Origin: Stentor coeruleus
Taxonomy: Eukaryota > Ciliophora > Heterotrichea > Heterotrichida > Stentoridae
NCBI GenBank assembly: GCA_001970955.1
Contig: MPUH01000767.1
Coordinates: 1-35,849 of the forward strand
Reading direction: 5' to 3'
Length of the DNA stretch: 35,849 nt
Of this stretch, positions 28,025 through 35,849 are shown piece by piece (within the stretch, counting starts at the first letter, position 1; each line of letters starts with the position of its first letter). A program made the position numbers and the translations under genes. The notes under the pieces were generated by a model, which was not told the origin of the DNA, made no database searches, and worked only from the letters and a program-made list of their open reading frames with translations.

Positions 28025-28558
28025 TGTAGGTCTAGGTGCAGATTCACCTTCTCTTCTATCCTTCCATCTTTGAACCAATATTTTACAGAACTCCAAAAAA
28101 GTTTATTAACATTCAAACCACTTTTAGCTGAAGTTCCCATAAACCAATTCAAAATATTATCCCTGACAAAACTCTCCGCATCACTTCTATTAACTTCAGC
28201 ACTTTACCCATAGAAACAAGATCTTCCTGATTGGCCACAAGATATATAATCACTATTCCCATTTTGTTTAATTTCCTCAAGCCAATGTTTGCAGCTTTCA
28301 AAAGTATGCCTTGCTATTATGCTATACATAAATATAACTCCATCAGTTCTTTTATAAAAACTTCTAGTTATGTTTCTAAAAGACTCTTGGCCTGCTTTGT
28401 CCCAAATTTATAGTTTTATTATTGGTTTTCAACTTTCAGAGACCTTATTCCAAACTCTACACCTATAGTTGCATCGTGATTTGCTAAATTTATCTTCACT
28501 GAATCGAAGAAGAAGACATAATTTGCCTACTCCAGTATCTCATATAATTATAACTCTG
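28025..28558 (-). pseudogene. Rab-family small GTPase pseudogene
   Basis: Read on the minus strand, the pieces line up in Rab order. RVIII, a stop in place of Gly, then DTGVGKLCLLLRFSEDKFS make the P-loop with Ser/Thr replaced by Leu. A frameshift leads to NHDATIGVEFGIRSLKVENQ (switch I), two stops and another shift. Then come IWDKAGQESFRNITRSFYK (switch II; usual WDTAGQ), DGVIFMYSI, and HTFESCKHWLEEIKQNGN. A shift follows to YLVANQEDLVSMGK (the NKxD region), and another to NRSDAESFVRDN and GTSAKSGLNV (the SAK motif). At least four frameshifts and several stops, with P-loop damage, mean it is dead. No tiny introns repair it. It was a membrane-traffic GTPase of the Rab2/4/14-like group. Confidence 0.9.
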
Positions 28559-29185
28559 AGCAATTATTCCTCTTCCATACTGGAGAATATTTACTAATAA
28601 ACTTAGATTTTTGTTTAAGATATGCTGAGGAGAGGATTTTCATGCTTATAAAAGTAGACTGTATATTATTAGGATATAAGAAGTGGATGTTGATTTGGAT
28701 GCATATGATGTGAGATGAAATACGAAAATTTTTTGTGTAAATATGATGGAGGAGGAGTTTTATTTTGATATGAAGTTAGGGTTATAGCCGACGATGATTA
28801 TATTCGGATAGATTAGAAATGAAGATTGAGGGTTTGCTAAAAGTTATTTAGGAAGGTATTGCTATGAATATTTGAAAAGATTTATCAAAGTTAAGATATG
28901 AATCGGAGTAGTAATATATTAAGTTTATATTTGAAATTAAAGCTATTAAGCAATTTGCATGGCTTTTAATAGTCTTTTAGCTTTAAAACCTAAATTATAT
29001 TAAATAATGCAATTTACATTAGTTTCTACCAAATTCATAATCACAGTTTTCATAAGTTCATTTTCTTTAAGACACTTTTTATTACTAAAAACAATCAGCT
29101 CTTTTACTTTATAAATTAAATTCATATAGCCATTATCAATTTTCATGATTTATTTCTCAATCCAAAAACTATTTTCAAAAAAGCA
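28559..29185. other. AT-rich region between two pseudogenes
   Basis: No gene, repeat or known signal is visible. The stretch just beyond the Rab pseudogene's 5' end (28620-28900) has many short frames without coding character. Confidence 0.45.
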
Positions 29186-29447
29186 TTATCTAAAATTTTG
29201 CTTATTATTTTGTAAAGGTAGGAAAAGCTTAAACTCAGGTGGCAATTCTTCTTCAGAATAATATCTATCCGAGAAATAAATTCTCCTAAGCCCGTAACTT
29301 GCATGTGGCTGAGCTCTTAAAGTAAATAAATTAGTTCCATAAGTCCTTCTTGTAAAATCACTAAGGCTAAACTGTTTTTGATTCCAACCTTCATCTAATC
29401 TTATTGGCATTGTGCATATAAAAGTTTTACTCTTGTAGTGTAGAATA
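29186..29447 (-). pseudogene. CFAP20 remnant (C-terminal third)
   Basis: The open frame ending at 29186 reads [20 protein letters not shown], then [27 protein letters not shown] and LFLPLQN. This is the nearly invariant C-terminal part of CFAP20, an axonemal inner-junction protein. The frame extends upstream through KTFICT, but before that the family's TTRVK appears only in another frame (YTTRVK), so small deletions broke it. One residue is missing after YGTN relative to the family, and the N-terminal two thirds of CFAP20 are not found in the next 500 bp. The ATG that begins the longest open frame is an internal family Met, not a start. It is most likely a truncated dead copy; the live gene should be elsewhere. 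Confidence 0.82.
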
Positions 29448-30030
29448 CCTGAATTTATATTAATTGAATCAAAAAATAATAATGAAAACTTTCAGTAATT
29501 AAATTAAATATCAGTTGCTATACTGGCCAAATGAAAATGACTAAATATCATCTATGATATATAGCATGACTCTTCAAGGACCAGCGTTTATCCTCTATTA
29601 TACACTAAAGAACCAATACATTTTTTTGCTCGCTGCCTCTTAATCACTATTATATTGAGTGATTTCGTTTTTAGTCTTCCCAATTCTCTATTTCAAACTT
29701 ATCAATACAGCTAAAAACACTACAACCCATGAAAAATTTGCTTATCATTTGTGGTTTATATAGAAAAAAGCCTTTAAAAACAGTAGCATTCTTTTGATTC
29801 AAAAACAAACTCAATGCTTTCAGTTGATGAAGAAAAAAATCTCACATCTTAATGAAAAACTTTCTGATTTCAGTGGAAGCGATATTTCTATACAACTGTG
29901 CAGGCAATATATCTATGTCTAAGACAATAAATCAATTAGGATGACGTTACCCTGCCTGAGACAAAGTAAATAGTTTAATCCAAAATATGGGCTTTAAAAC
30001 ACACAGGATTCCTAAACTAAATAACTAAAT
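29448..30030. other. AT-rich region, weak relic frame
   Basis: The region lies between the CFAP20 remnant and DDX6. A plus-strand frame at about 29786-29935 reads ISHLNEKLSDFSGSDISIQL before a TAA and looks slightly coding; it has no start in context and no family match. Otherwise nothing. Confidence 0.4.
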
Positions 30031-31269
30031 TTAAGTATAAAGAGACTTATCTATGACTTGGGGAACTGGTTGGATTTCAGTGTCAAGCTCTCTTTCGATC
30101 ATAAACATATTTTCCTTATCGTCTTCAGTTATGAAGTTGATTGCTAAACCTAGGTGCCCAAATCTTCCTGACCTGCCAATTCGATGTAAATAAGTTTCAG
30201 AATTCTTGGGGAAATCAAAATTTATAACTACGTTCACAGTTTGGATGTCGATTCCACGTGTTGTAAGGTCAGAACTTACTAGGCAGCGACATCCACCGTT
30301 TCTAAAGTCGTGAAATACACGGTTCCTATCCGGCTGCTGCATTTTGGAGTGGATAAAAAAACAGGAGTACCCGATCTCAGTGATTTTCTTGGCTAGAAGC
30401 TCAACCCGCAGTGTAGAATTACAGAATATTATTGCCTGGTTGATCTGGAGTTTGGAAAAAAGTGTATTCAAACAATGGACTTTTTTTTTTTCTTGCACAA
30501 ATGCATAATACTGCGTAAGTCCTTTAAGAGTAAGTTCGTCCATCAAATTAATCATATGTGCATTAGGAAGGTACTTCGAGGAAAAGTCCTTAACATGTAT
30601 AGGAAAAGTTGCTGAATACATCAAAATTTGTCTATCGTTAGGGAAATATTCAATAAGCTGTTCAAGTATAGGCTGGAAATCTTGTGACAGGAGCTTATCA
30701 GCTTCGTCCATTACCAAAACATGAGCCTTTGACAAATCCGCAACTTCCTTTGAGGCAAGGTCCAAAATCCTGCCTGGAGTCCCTACTAATATATGAACAG
30801 GCTTGTAAAACCTATAAATATCTTCACGTAAAGGAGTTCCTCCAGTACTAACCATGCATTCTATGCTAAGATACTTGCCTAATTCTTTTATTACAGAGCT
30901 TGTCTGTAATGCAAGTTCTCTTGTAGGAACAAGGACAACTGATTGGATATTAGAAATTGTGATGTCGCACTTTTCTAGAATAGGGATAACAAAAGCTGCA
31001 GTTTTCCCTGTGCCATTTTTTGCTCTGGCAATAACACTTTGGCCTGCAAGGATTACTGGAATTGACTCTTCTTGTACTGGAGATGGTTTGTCAAACCCTT
31101 TGTCAAATATTCCCATCAGAAGGTCACGTTTTAGAAAATAGTCTTCCCATTCGTTGCCTTTTGTGTTTGTTACATCTTCTGTACGAAATCGGGTATCTAC
31201 AGGTCGGGACTCTGTTGCGGACTTTGGCGCTTGGTTCTTAGGAACATATCTCTTTTTTTCGGAGCTCAT
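30031..31269 (-). CDS. DDX6: DEAD-box RNA helicase DDX6/Dhh1
   Basis: A 412-aa helicase of the DDX6/Dhh1/Me31B group, which represses translation and promotes mRNA decapping in P-bodies. All motifs are in place: the upstream [20 protein letters not shown] typical of DDX6, Q motif ([10 protein letters not shown]), motif I AKNGTGKT (83-90), Ia PTRELA (115-120), Ib TPGR, motif II DEAD (188-191), motif III SAT (219-221), then in the second RecA domain IIFCNS, TRGIDIQ, and motif [12 protein letters not shown]. The end ([11 protein letters not shown]) matches the family but the longer tail of animal proteins is absent. The coding strand contains a run of 11 A (plus-strand T run at 30481-30491), yet the frame is intact. 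The start is 8 bp after TATAAAT. Confidence 0.97.
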   Translation of the reverse strand: MSSEKKRYVPKNQAPKSATESRPVDTRFRTEDVTNTKGNEWEDYFLKRDLLMGIFDKGFDKPSPVQEESIPVILAGQSVIARAKNGTGKTAAFVIPILEKCDITISNIQSVVLVPTRELALQTSSVIKELGKYLSIECMVSTGGTPLREDIYRFYKPVHILVGTPGRILDLASKEVADLSKAHVLVMDEADKLLSQDFQPILEQLIEYFPNDRQILMYSATFPIHVKDFSSKYLPNAHMINLMDELTLKGLTQYYAFVQEKKKVHCLNTLFSKLQINQAIIFCNSTLRVELLAKKITEIGYSCFFIHSKMQQPDRNRVFHDFRNGGCRCLVSSDLTTRGIDIQTVNVVINFDFPKNSETYLHRIGRSGRFGHLGLAINFITEDDKENMFMIERELDTEIQPVPQVIDKSLYT

Positions 31270-31338
31270 TATTTGTATTTATAACCAATCATATAGAAGA
31301 TATAAACCCCACATATTTCGACTCTAAGTCTTTTGTGG

Positions 31339-31440
31339 ATGAACTTTAGGACTTCTTTTGAGGAATATGTAGGAAATAGTGTTAGTAATTCAAAAATTAT
31401 TTTTGATCAACTTTCAAGGTTAAAGATATTGATAAAGTAG
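31339..31440 (+). pseudogene. short relic open frame upstream of DDX6
   Basis: The ATG at 31339 opens MNFRTSFEEYVGNSVSNSKI and 13 more residues to a TAG. In an adjacent frame, coding-like sequence continues (DKVELSLNFVNFVE) up to a stop. A GT...AG 16-mer at about 31473 would extend that second frame, but the first frame shift is not explained by any 15- or 16-nt intron. A decayed gene is the best reading. It is divergent to DDX6. Confidence 0.25.
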
Positions 31441-31870
31441 AGTTATCATTGAATTTTGTGAACTTTGTGGAGTGTTTCCGTACTTAGAGATCTTGAAGTA
31501 CAAAAACCTTTTTCTGTGGTCAGAATTTTGGTCCTGATAAGTATTTTCGTTAGAACACTAAGTTAGATATGGCTAAAATTATGTAAGAAGGCCATTATTT
31601 AATTACCTACCTTAGGTCTACTATAGCCAATTTGTTCTTAGGATTATGCATTTTTACAAGAGATTTACTTTGTTTATTGTATATAAAGTGGCTTATTACA
31701 AATAAGAGATTGAAATAAAATCCTATATGTGCTAAAGATTAAGTTGAAAGAAGTAATAAAAATCATGGGCAATATTTTATGGATTTTGTATCAATTATAT
31801 TTGATATAATTTCTGTCATAGCCTAATTTAAATTAGTTAAGATTGAAGTAGGAAGTGCTGAAATTAAAAA

Positions 31871-31921
31871 GCCTTCTAAAGTGGACACTTTTTTAATTTT
31901 GTGAGTGTCCAATTTGAAGGC
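31871..31921. repeat. imperfect inverted repeat (hairpin)
   Basis: The arms 31871-31889 (GCCTTCTAAAGTGGACACT) and 31904-31921 (AGTGTCCAATTTGAAGGC) pair over 17 positions with one bulge and one mismatch around a 14-base AT-rich loop. The arms are GC-richer than the surroundings. It could be a foldback element, the remains of two abutting transposon ends, or a structured RNA end. Confidence 0.6.
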
Positions 31922-31937
31922 ATTGACTTTATAATAA

Positions 31938-32141
31938 TTTAAGAAAGCTAATCATGGTTTAAATGATGAAAAATCACTTGACTTTGATTTTTGGTGTAGG
32001 AAAATTTATGGTTATACTTTGCTGATGGCAACTTACAGTGGAAACGAGGAATGTAACCATTCAACCAGAAGAAAAACTTTGAAGGGCGAAAAAAGGCATG
32101 ATGATGAGTTAAGCATTATTATGAATTCTTTAAAATTATGA
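31938..32141 (+). pseudogene. 67-residue relic frame next to the hairpin
   Basis: An open frame without an ATG at its beginning runs from 31938 to a TGA at 32139. The run DFDFWCRKIYGYTLLMATYS and later HSTRRKTLKGEKRHDDELS have protein-like composition with Trp, Cys and His, unusual for chance frames here. It starts 17 bp after the hairpin. If the hairpin is a transposon end, this may be transposase remains; no transposase motif is identifiable. Confidence 0.3.
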
Positions 32142-32906
32142 ACAAAAACAATCAGATAGAATAAGAAAAATTTACAATTTTACAAACAAAATGATTGCAT
32201 GAAAATAAAGAAGATAACCGAATTAACAAAGAACTATGGAAAATAATTTTAATTAAAATTTGGATAAATAGCTTTGATATGATTTATTATGCATTTTTAT
32301 TAATGAACTATATAAATATTCAGATTATATATAAAACTATATTACCTATAAAGTTGTTCATAGAAACTCTCTAAATAAAGAATAATTTAAAAACCAGCTG
32401 TGCTAATCCTTAAGAAATTATTATTACCTTTAATAGTCTAACTTCTACTACTTAATCTTGCTATATGATTTGAGATTCTTTAATTTTTTTTAACATTCTT
32501 TTTTAATCTAAAAATTCTTAAATATATATTATATTCTGATGTAATAATTTGCCATCGAAATTTAACAGTAGATAGATTTAAAAAGTAGCAATTCTTAAGT
32601 TAAAAAAATAATTTTAAAGTTATGCAAATTTCTCCAATAAACATAAAAGCTATTAAGCAAACATCAAAAAATTATTTTATTGGTGGATTGATAAACAGAA
32701 ATTTCAAAGGAAATAGAATTCAGAGCTTTATTATTTTAGTAGGCAAGTTTACTAAAATATCTTTGGCTTATGATAAATTAGTTATAATAAAACAAATAAA
32801 TGAATTTCTATCAATTCTGAATTAGTAAATCACTATAATCCAAACATTTCTCTAACTAGCAATATAAATACTTAGTCATCCATGCTTATTTAATCATCAA
32901 TTCAAT
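32142..32906. other. AT-rich intergenic region
   Basis: Very AT-rich. A 67-aa frame at 32622-32825 (MQISPINIKAIKQTSKNYFI and on) has the Ile/Lys/Asn-rich make-up expected from chance in such DNA, so I do not call it a gene. No other feature. Confidence 0.45.
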
Positions 32907-34334
32907 TTAAATGCTTAATGCATTCGCTTTAACCCCAACCCCAATCACACTAAGTACTTTGTCAGCTTCCACTCTAATTTTAAGCACCTGAGTAATCTCT
33001 CCTCTGCATATATGACACTTGCCTTTATTATTCAACAATATCTCCGCACATCTACTACAAATTGCTCCATGACCACATTCCATCAGCACTGCATTGCACT
33101 CATTTTCAAAGCAAATTGAGCATTTTTTTTCTAAAAATGATAAATCACTGCCATTCCTCTTCGCCACTTTGGCTATTTCCTTACCAGGAGTGCTTAAGCT
33201 CCTCAAATGGACAATATCAACTTTTTTATCTCTTATTTCATCAGACAAAGTCCTTGTGATTTTATTAGTATGCATCCTCTCAATCGGCTGAAAATATGTG
33301 CTACTAAGCCTGACAAGTGCTTGTGGAGGTAATTTAACAGCATTAATAATTCGTCTATAATGCGACTCTTGGGACAGAGGCAATGGCAATCGTCCTGATA
33401 CAGAATTGCTTGGCAAAGAAATTTGTTCATTTGTACTGAAAAAAGATCTCCACCATCTTACTAAATGATCGTATAAAGCATAAGTGATTATAAGGAACAT
33501 AAAGAGGTAAATAATCATCCATAAATAAGGAAAGCTGCTAGAATTGTTAAGAAGAGATACTAGTAGGATACAGAAAGAAACCGATGCCCCAGCTACTGTA
33601 TAGAAAAACCATAAAGATGAAAGAAGGTCCCCAGTGTGAGATTCTTTATAGTAAAATGCGCATATTGAACTTACTGCTACTAATAAACCCCCGATGCTCA
33701 TAACGCATAAAAAACTTAAAGCAATCCATGCAGGCCATAAAATTCCTACCCAAGACCAGCTTGTAAAGCCATCAAGTTTCAAGCCAATACTTAGAACCGT
33801 TAGGATTTTGACCCAGTTTCCACAAAAAAAGTACTATATAGATATTACTATCCTTGAAAATGATTGGCATTGACTGTATGCTTTACCTCGAAGGAAGATT
33901 GTGATGATGTTAAAAAGAAATAGTGGAGAGATAAGAATGATAAAGTTAAAAGCTTCAGTCTCGAAATAGGCAATTAAAAGTGAGTAGAAAAATAAGTTTC
34001 CTGATGCTGGGAGTAAGGTTTTGATTAAATTGATTTTGTTTGATTGATTAGCTTTATATAAGATAAAAGCTGAAAAAATTACTTTGCATTCGTGAATTAT
34101 GAAAGGAATCACTGAGTAAGATAGTGTCATGTCACAAAAAACTCTGATTTGGAGTATTATCAACGTTGCAAGTAAAGCTAAACCGAACTCAGCCCACTTT
34201 TTAAGTTCTGTTCCTATCAATTCATATTCCAAGTTTTCGTCTTCTTCTCCATATTCTGTCTGAAGGCGTTCAAAGATAAGATTTCTAGGACTTTCAACTT
34301 CAACATTGTTTTCTTCGTTAATATTTGATGTCAT
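32907..34334 (-). CDS. TMEM185-like multispanning RING-finger protein (putative E3 ligase)
   Basis: A 470-aa protein in two exons joined across a 15-nt intron (33834-33848). The second part has no ATG of its own; the codon at its first apparent Met is TTG. Exon 1 has an acidic N-terminus and about four membrane helices (FGLALLATLIILQIRVF, FIIHECKVIFSAFILY and others). Exon 2 begins YFFCGNWVKILTVLSIG and continues LKLDGFTSWSWVGILWPAWI, the signature of the TMEM185 family, with about three more helices. A C-terminal C3HC4 RING follows at about residues 400-440: CSIC, ECGHGAICSRC, CHICRG. Membrane-bound ubiquitin ligase activity is inferred. This combination recurs in protists as I recall, but I cannot verify it. 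The start is TTATAATG, next to a tandem palindromic repeat. Confidence 0.85.
33834..33848 (-). other. 15-nt intron
   Basis: On the minus strand GTAATATCTATATAG: GT...AG, CTA at positions 8-10, and an in-frame TAG at its end. Exon 1 is exactly 162 codons long, so the intron is in phase 0. The open frame continues directly into the TMEM185 signature. Confidence 0.88.
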
Positions 34335-34341
34335 TATAATT

Positions 34342-34439
34342 ATAATTTCTGTATATCTATTAACAACTATCCTTAAAGGATATTTTAATCATAATTTCTG
34401 TATATTTATTAGTAACTATCCTTAAAGGATACTTTAACT
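34342..34439. repeat. tandem 49-bp direct repeat with a palindrome in each unit
   Basis: Two head-to-tail units, 34342-34390 and 34391-34439, match at 43 of 49 positions; all six differences are transitions. Each holds the 15-bp palindrome TATCCTTAAAGGATA (34368-34382 and 34417-34431), with perfect 7-base arms around one central base, spaced 49 bp apart. The block starts 8 bp upstream of the RING gene's ATG. A pair of binding sites for a dimeric regulator would fit; so would a recent neutral duplication. Confidence 0.75.
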
Positions 34440-34557
34440 ATAGAAAAGTTTGCTGCACTTGCAGATATCAACTGTTATATGCATATCGAAATTAATAACA
34501 TGAAAAAATCATAATTAATAAAATTATCTTGATTACTTATAAATAGCTATTTTTTAG

Positions 34558-35019
34558 TCTTATTTCCAGTGTGATCTAATTAACAAAGATATTGAAATAA
34601 TAAAAAACTCTGAAAGGCTAAGAAGATATAACTCACTTGTAAGTAAATCGACCACAAATCTCTATAGAAAACTATGCGGTAATCTAAATAAGAAAAAGGT
34701 TTGTCTTTATCTGAAAGAAAATACACATAGGAAGCGTGCGATCACAATTATTTTTTGATTAAGAACAGGATAAAACCACTCAATGATGTGCCAGTACTCA
34801 AGACACTTAAAAATAAACCATTTCTATGTTTCCTGTCCTAAACTTATCGAAGACGAAGAACATATTATAGAAGAATGCCCATTATATAATAATGCGAGAA
34901 AACAACTGAAAATTGATTAACACAGAGTTCACAACTATGAACGATATATTTTCTAACTAACTTTTGATACTATTATAATGAAAAATACGTTAGAGAAAAT
35001 TAAGATTTGTATATTTTAA
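34558..35019 (+). mobile_element. LINE-type retrotransposon relic, C-terminal part
   Basis: One frame stays in register for 154 codons with four internal stops (34756, 34771, 34918, 34954). It reads YLKENTHRKRAITIIF, stop, LRTG, stop, NHSMMC, then SCPKLIEDEEHIIEECPLYN. The Arg-Leu-Arg-Thr-Gly run followed by a Cys...Cys...His...Cys (C-x-EH-x4-C) cluster is the hallmark of the C-terminal zinc region of non-LTR retrotransposon reverse transcriptases. The polymerase domain is not present upstream within the window, so the copy is 5'-truncated, as usual for LINEs. No frameshift is needed; decay is by nonsense changes. It lies between the RING gene and the WD-like gene. Confidence 0.72.
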
Positions 35020-35296
35020 TGTGTTTAGTATTGAGGCACTTAAATACTTCAGCTGGAATTATAGGCTTTTAATCCATAAAGTATACCTTACGATTTTTTA
35101 GCTTTGGCTTTATGCTATTTTTATAGATTTAGAACAGGTTAAATAGTTATCTTATTAATGATTACTGAAGAGAATACTATAAGTTTAGCTTTTTAAGGCT
35201 AAATTTAGGTAGATTATTTTATACAACAACTTTATATTTTTATAAAATTAGTATAAATTGAACTTTGTATTTAATAAAACAGAAAACTATTATAAA

Positions 35297-35849
35297 ATGG
35301 GTATTTGGCAAAGTAAAATTCCTCAAGAATGCAATCTCCCCTTACTATGTAGCAATGCTAAGCTTCATTCTAAAGAAAAGAGTATGAATTTTGAAATAAA
35401 AATTAGTCATTTTAACAGATATTTAATAACTACAGAAAGATTAGATAGATGCATGCGTAAGTATTTTGGTGTTTGTAATTATAATTACAAAGAAGATATC
35501 AGTAATATTTTTCCTTCTGCAGACATGAAATACTTGTTTATCTTCAAACATAATCGCTTTATTGACGTGTATTCTATTGAGGAAAAAAAAATAGTATATA
35601 CAATTTCTGGAGACGAAAACATTAGGGACATGGTATTATTTGATAAGAAAAATATAGTTTATTTTGTTACTTCAAATAAACTAATAAAATGGAATTATCC
35701 TGATTGTTCAACTGAAGATATTGTTAACTACCACTTCGGCTTAATCAAAGTTATGTCTGTAAGTCCAGATGGATCTTATGTTGCAGTGGGTAAATCTGAA
35801 GGGATAATAATAATGGTAAATTGCAATACTATAAATTCATATGTGATTT
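35297..35849 (+). CDS. WD-repeat-like protein, 5' part, runs off the window
   Basis: The ATG at 35297 (context TATAAAATGG) opens a frame of 184 codons with no stop up to the window end. The sequence has beta-propeller character: YLFIFKHNRFIDVYSIEEKK, then ENIRDMVLFDKKNIVYFVTS, NKLIKWNYPD, and VMSVSPDGSYVAVGKSEGII, which is a typical WD40 blade. The N-terminus MGIWQSK fits the N-myristoylation pattern (Gly2, Ser6), suggesting membrane attachment; this is inferred. The first roughly 60 residues are not propeller-like. Which WD protein it is cannot be said from this part. Confidence 0.75.
   Translation, partial: MGIWQSKIPQECNLPLLCSNAKLHSKEKSMNFEIKISHFNRYLITTERLDRCMRKYFGVCNYNYKEDISNIFPSADMKYLFIFKHNRFIDVYSIEEKKIVYTISGDENIRDMVLFDKKNIVYFVTSNKLIKWNYPDCSTEDIVNYHFGLIKVMSVSPDGSYVAVGKSEGIIIMVNCNTINSYVI

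Noticed and set aside
32622..32825. A 67-aa open frame.
   Set aside because: Its Ile/Lys/Asn-rich composition is what chance gives in AT-rich DNA; no homology or supporting context.
1..35849. An altered genetic code (TGA as Trp, or TAA/TAG as Gln).
   Set aside because: Intact genes end in TAA, TAG or TGA, conserved Trp sites are TGG, and Gln-like stop readings occur only in decayed segments.

Overview
The window looks like a piece of a ciliate macronuclear genome, most likely a heterotrich close to Stentor. The DNA is very AT-rich and the genes are densely packed on both strands. Many products are ciliary: IFT56, a CFAP20-domain protein, a tubulin ligase-like enzyme, an Sfi1-like repeat protein and a CFAP20 remnant. 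TAA, TAG and TGA all end reading frames, and conserved Trp positions use TGG, so the standard code applies; this argues against the TGA=Trp code of Blepharisma. Four introns of only 15 or 16 nt (GTA...TAG) are needed to join coding pieces, which is a heterotrich hallmark. The species is inferred, not proven.

Layout. Positions 1-3515 hold an unknown basic protein, a zone of decayed coding sequence, and a protein with a FAIM1-like beta domain and an Asn-Pro-Met tail. Positions 4238-7017 hold an Atg1/ULK-like kinase and sphingosine-1-phosphate lyase. Positions 8079-14172 hold IFT56 and a 1455-residue Sfi1-like protein with about 23 Trp repeats. Positions 14312-17930 (minus strand) hold a small spliced gene and two tandem cAMP-receptor-like 7TM receptors, with relics between them. 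Positions 18561-25465 are compact: CKS1, an aromatic amino acid hydroxylase, a small membrane protein, CFAP20DC-like, a PH-domain protein, a TTLL enzyme and an unknown protein. Positions 25632-27627 hold an ankyrin / zinc-binding / Trf4-like nucleotidyltransferase fusion whose last two exons are found only by recognising two tiny introns. Positions 27628-30030 are a graveyard with a clear Rab pseudogene and the C-terminal remnant of CFAP20. Positions 30031-35849 hold DDX6/Dhh1, more relics, a TMEM185-like multispanning RING protein, a tandem palindromic repeat at its 5' end, a LINE-type retrotransposon relic, and the start of a WD-repeat-like gene that runs off the window.

The genes do not form an operon-like pathway. 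The recurring theme is cilia, centrin and microtubule biology, as expected for a ciliate. The most notable features are the Sfi1-like protein, the ankyrin-nucleotidyltransferase fusion, the receptor pair that differs mainly on its outer face, and an unusually high density of decayed genes for a somatic ciliate genome. No tRNA, rRNA, CRISPR array or intact mobile element was found.
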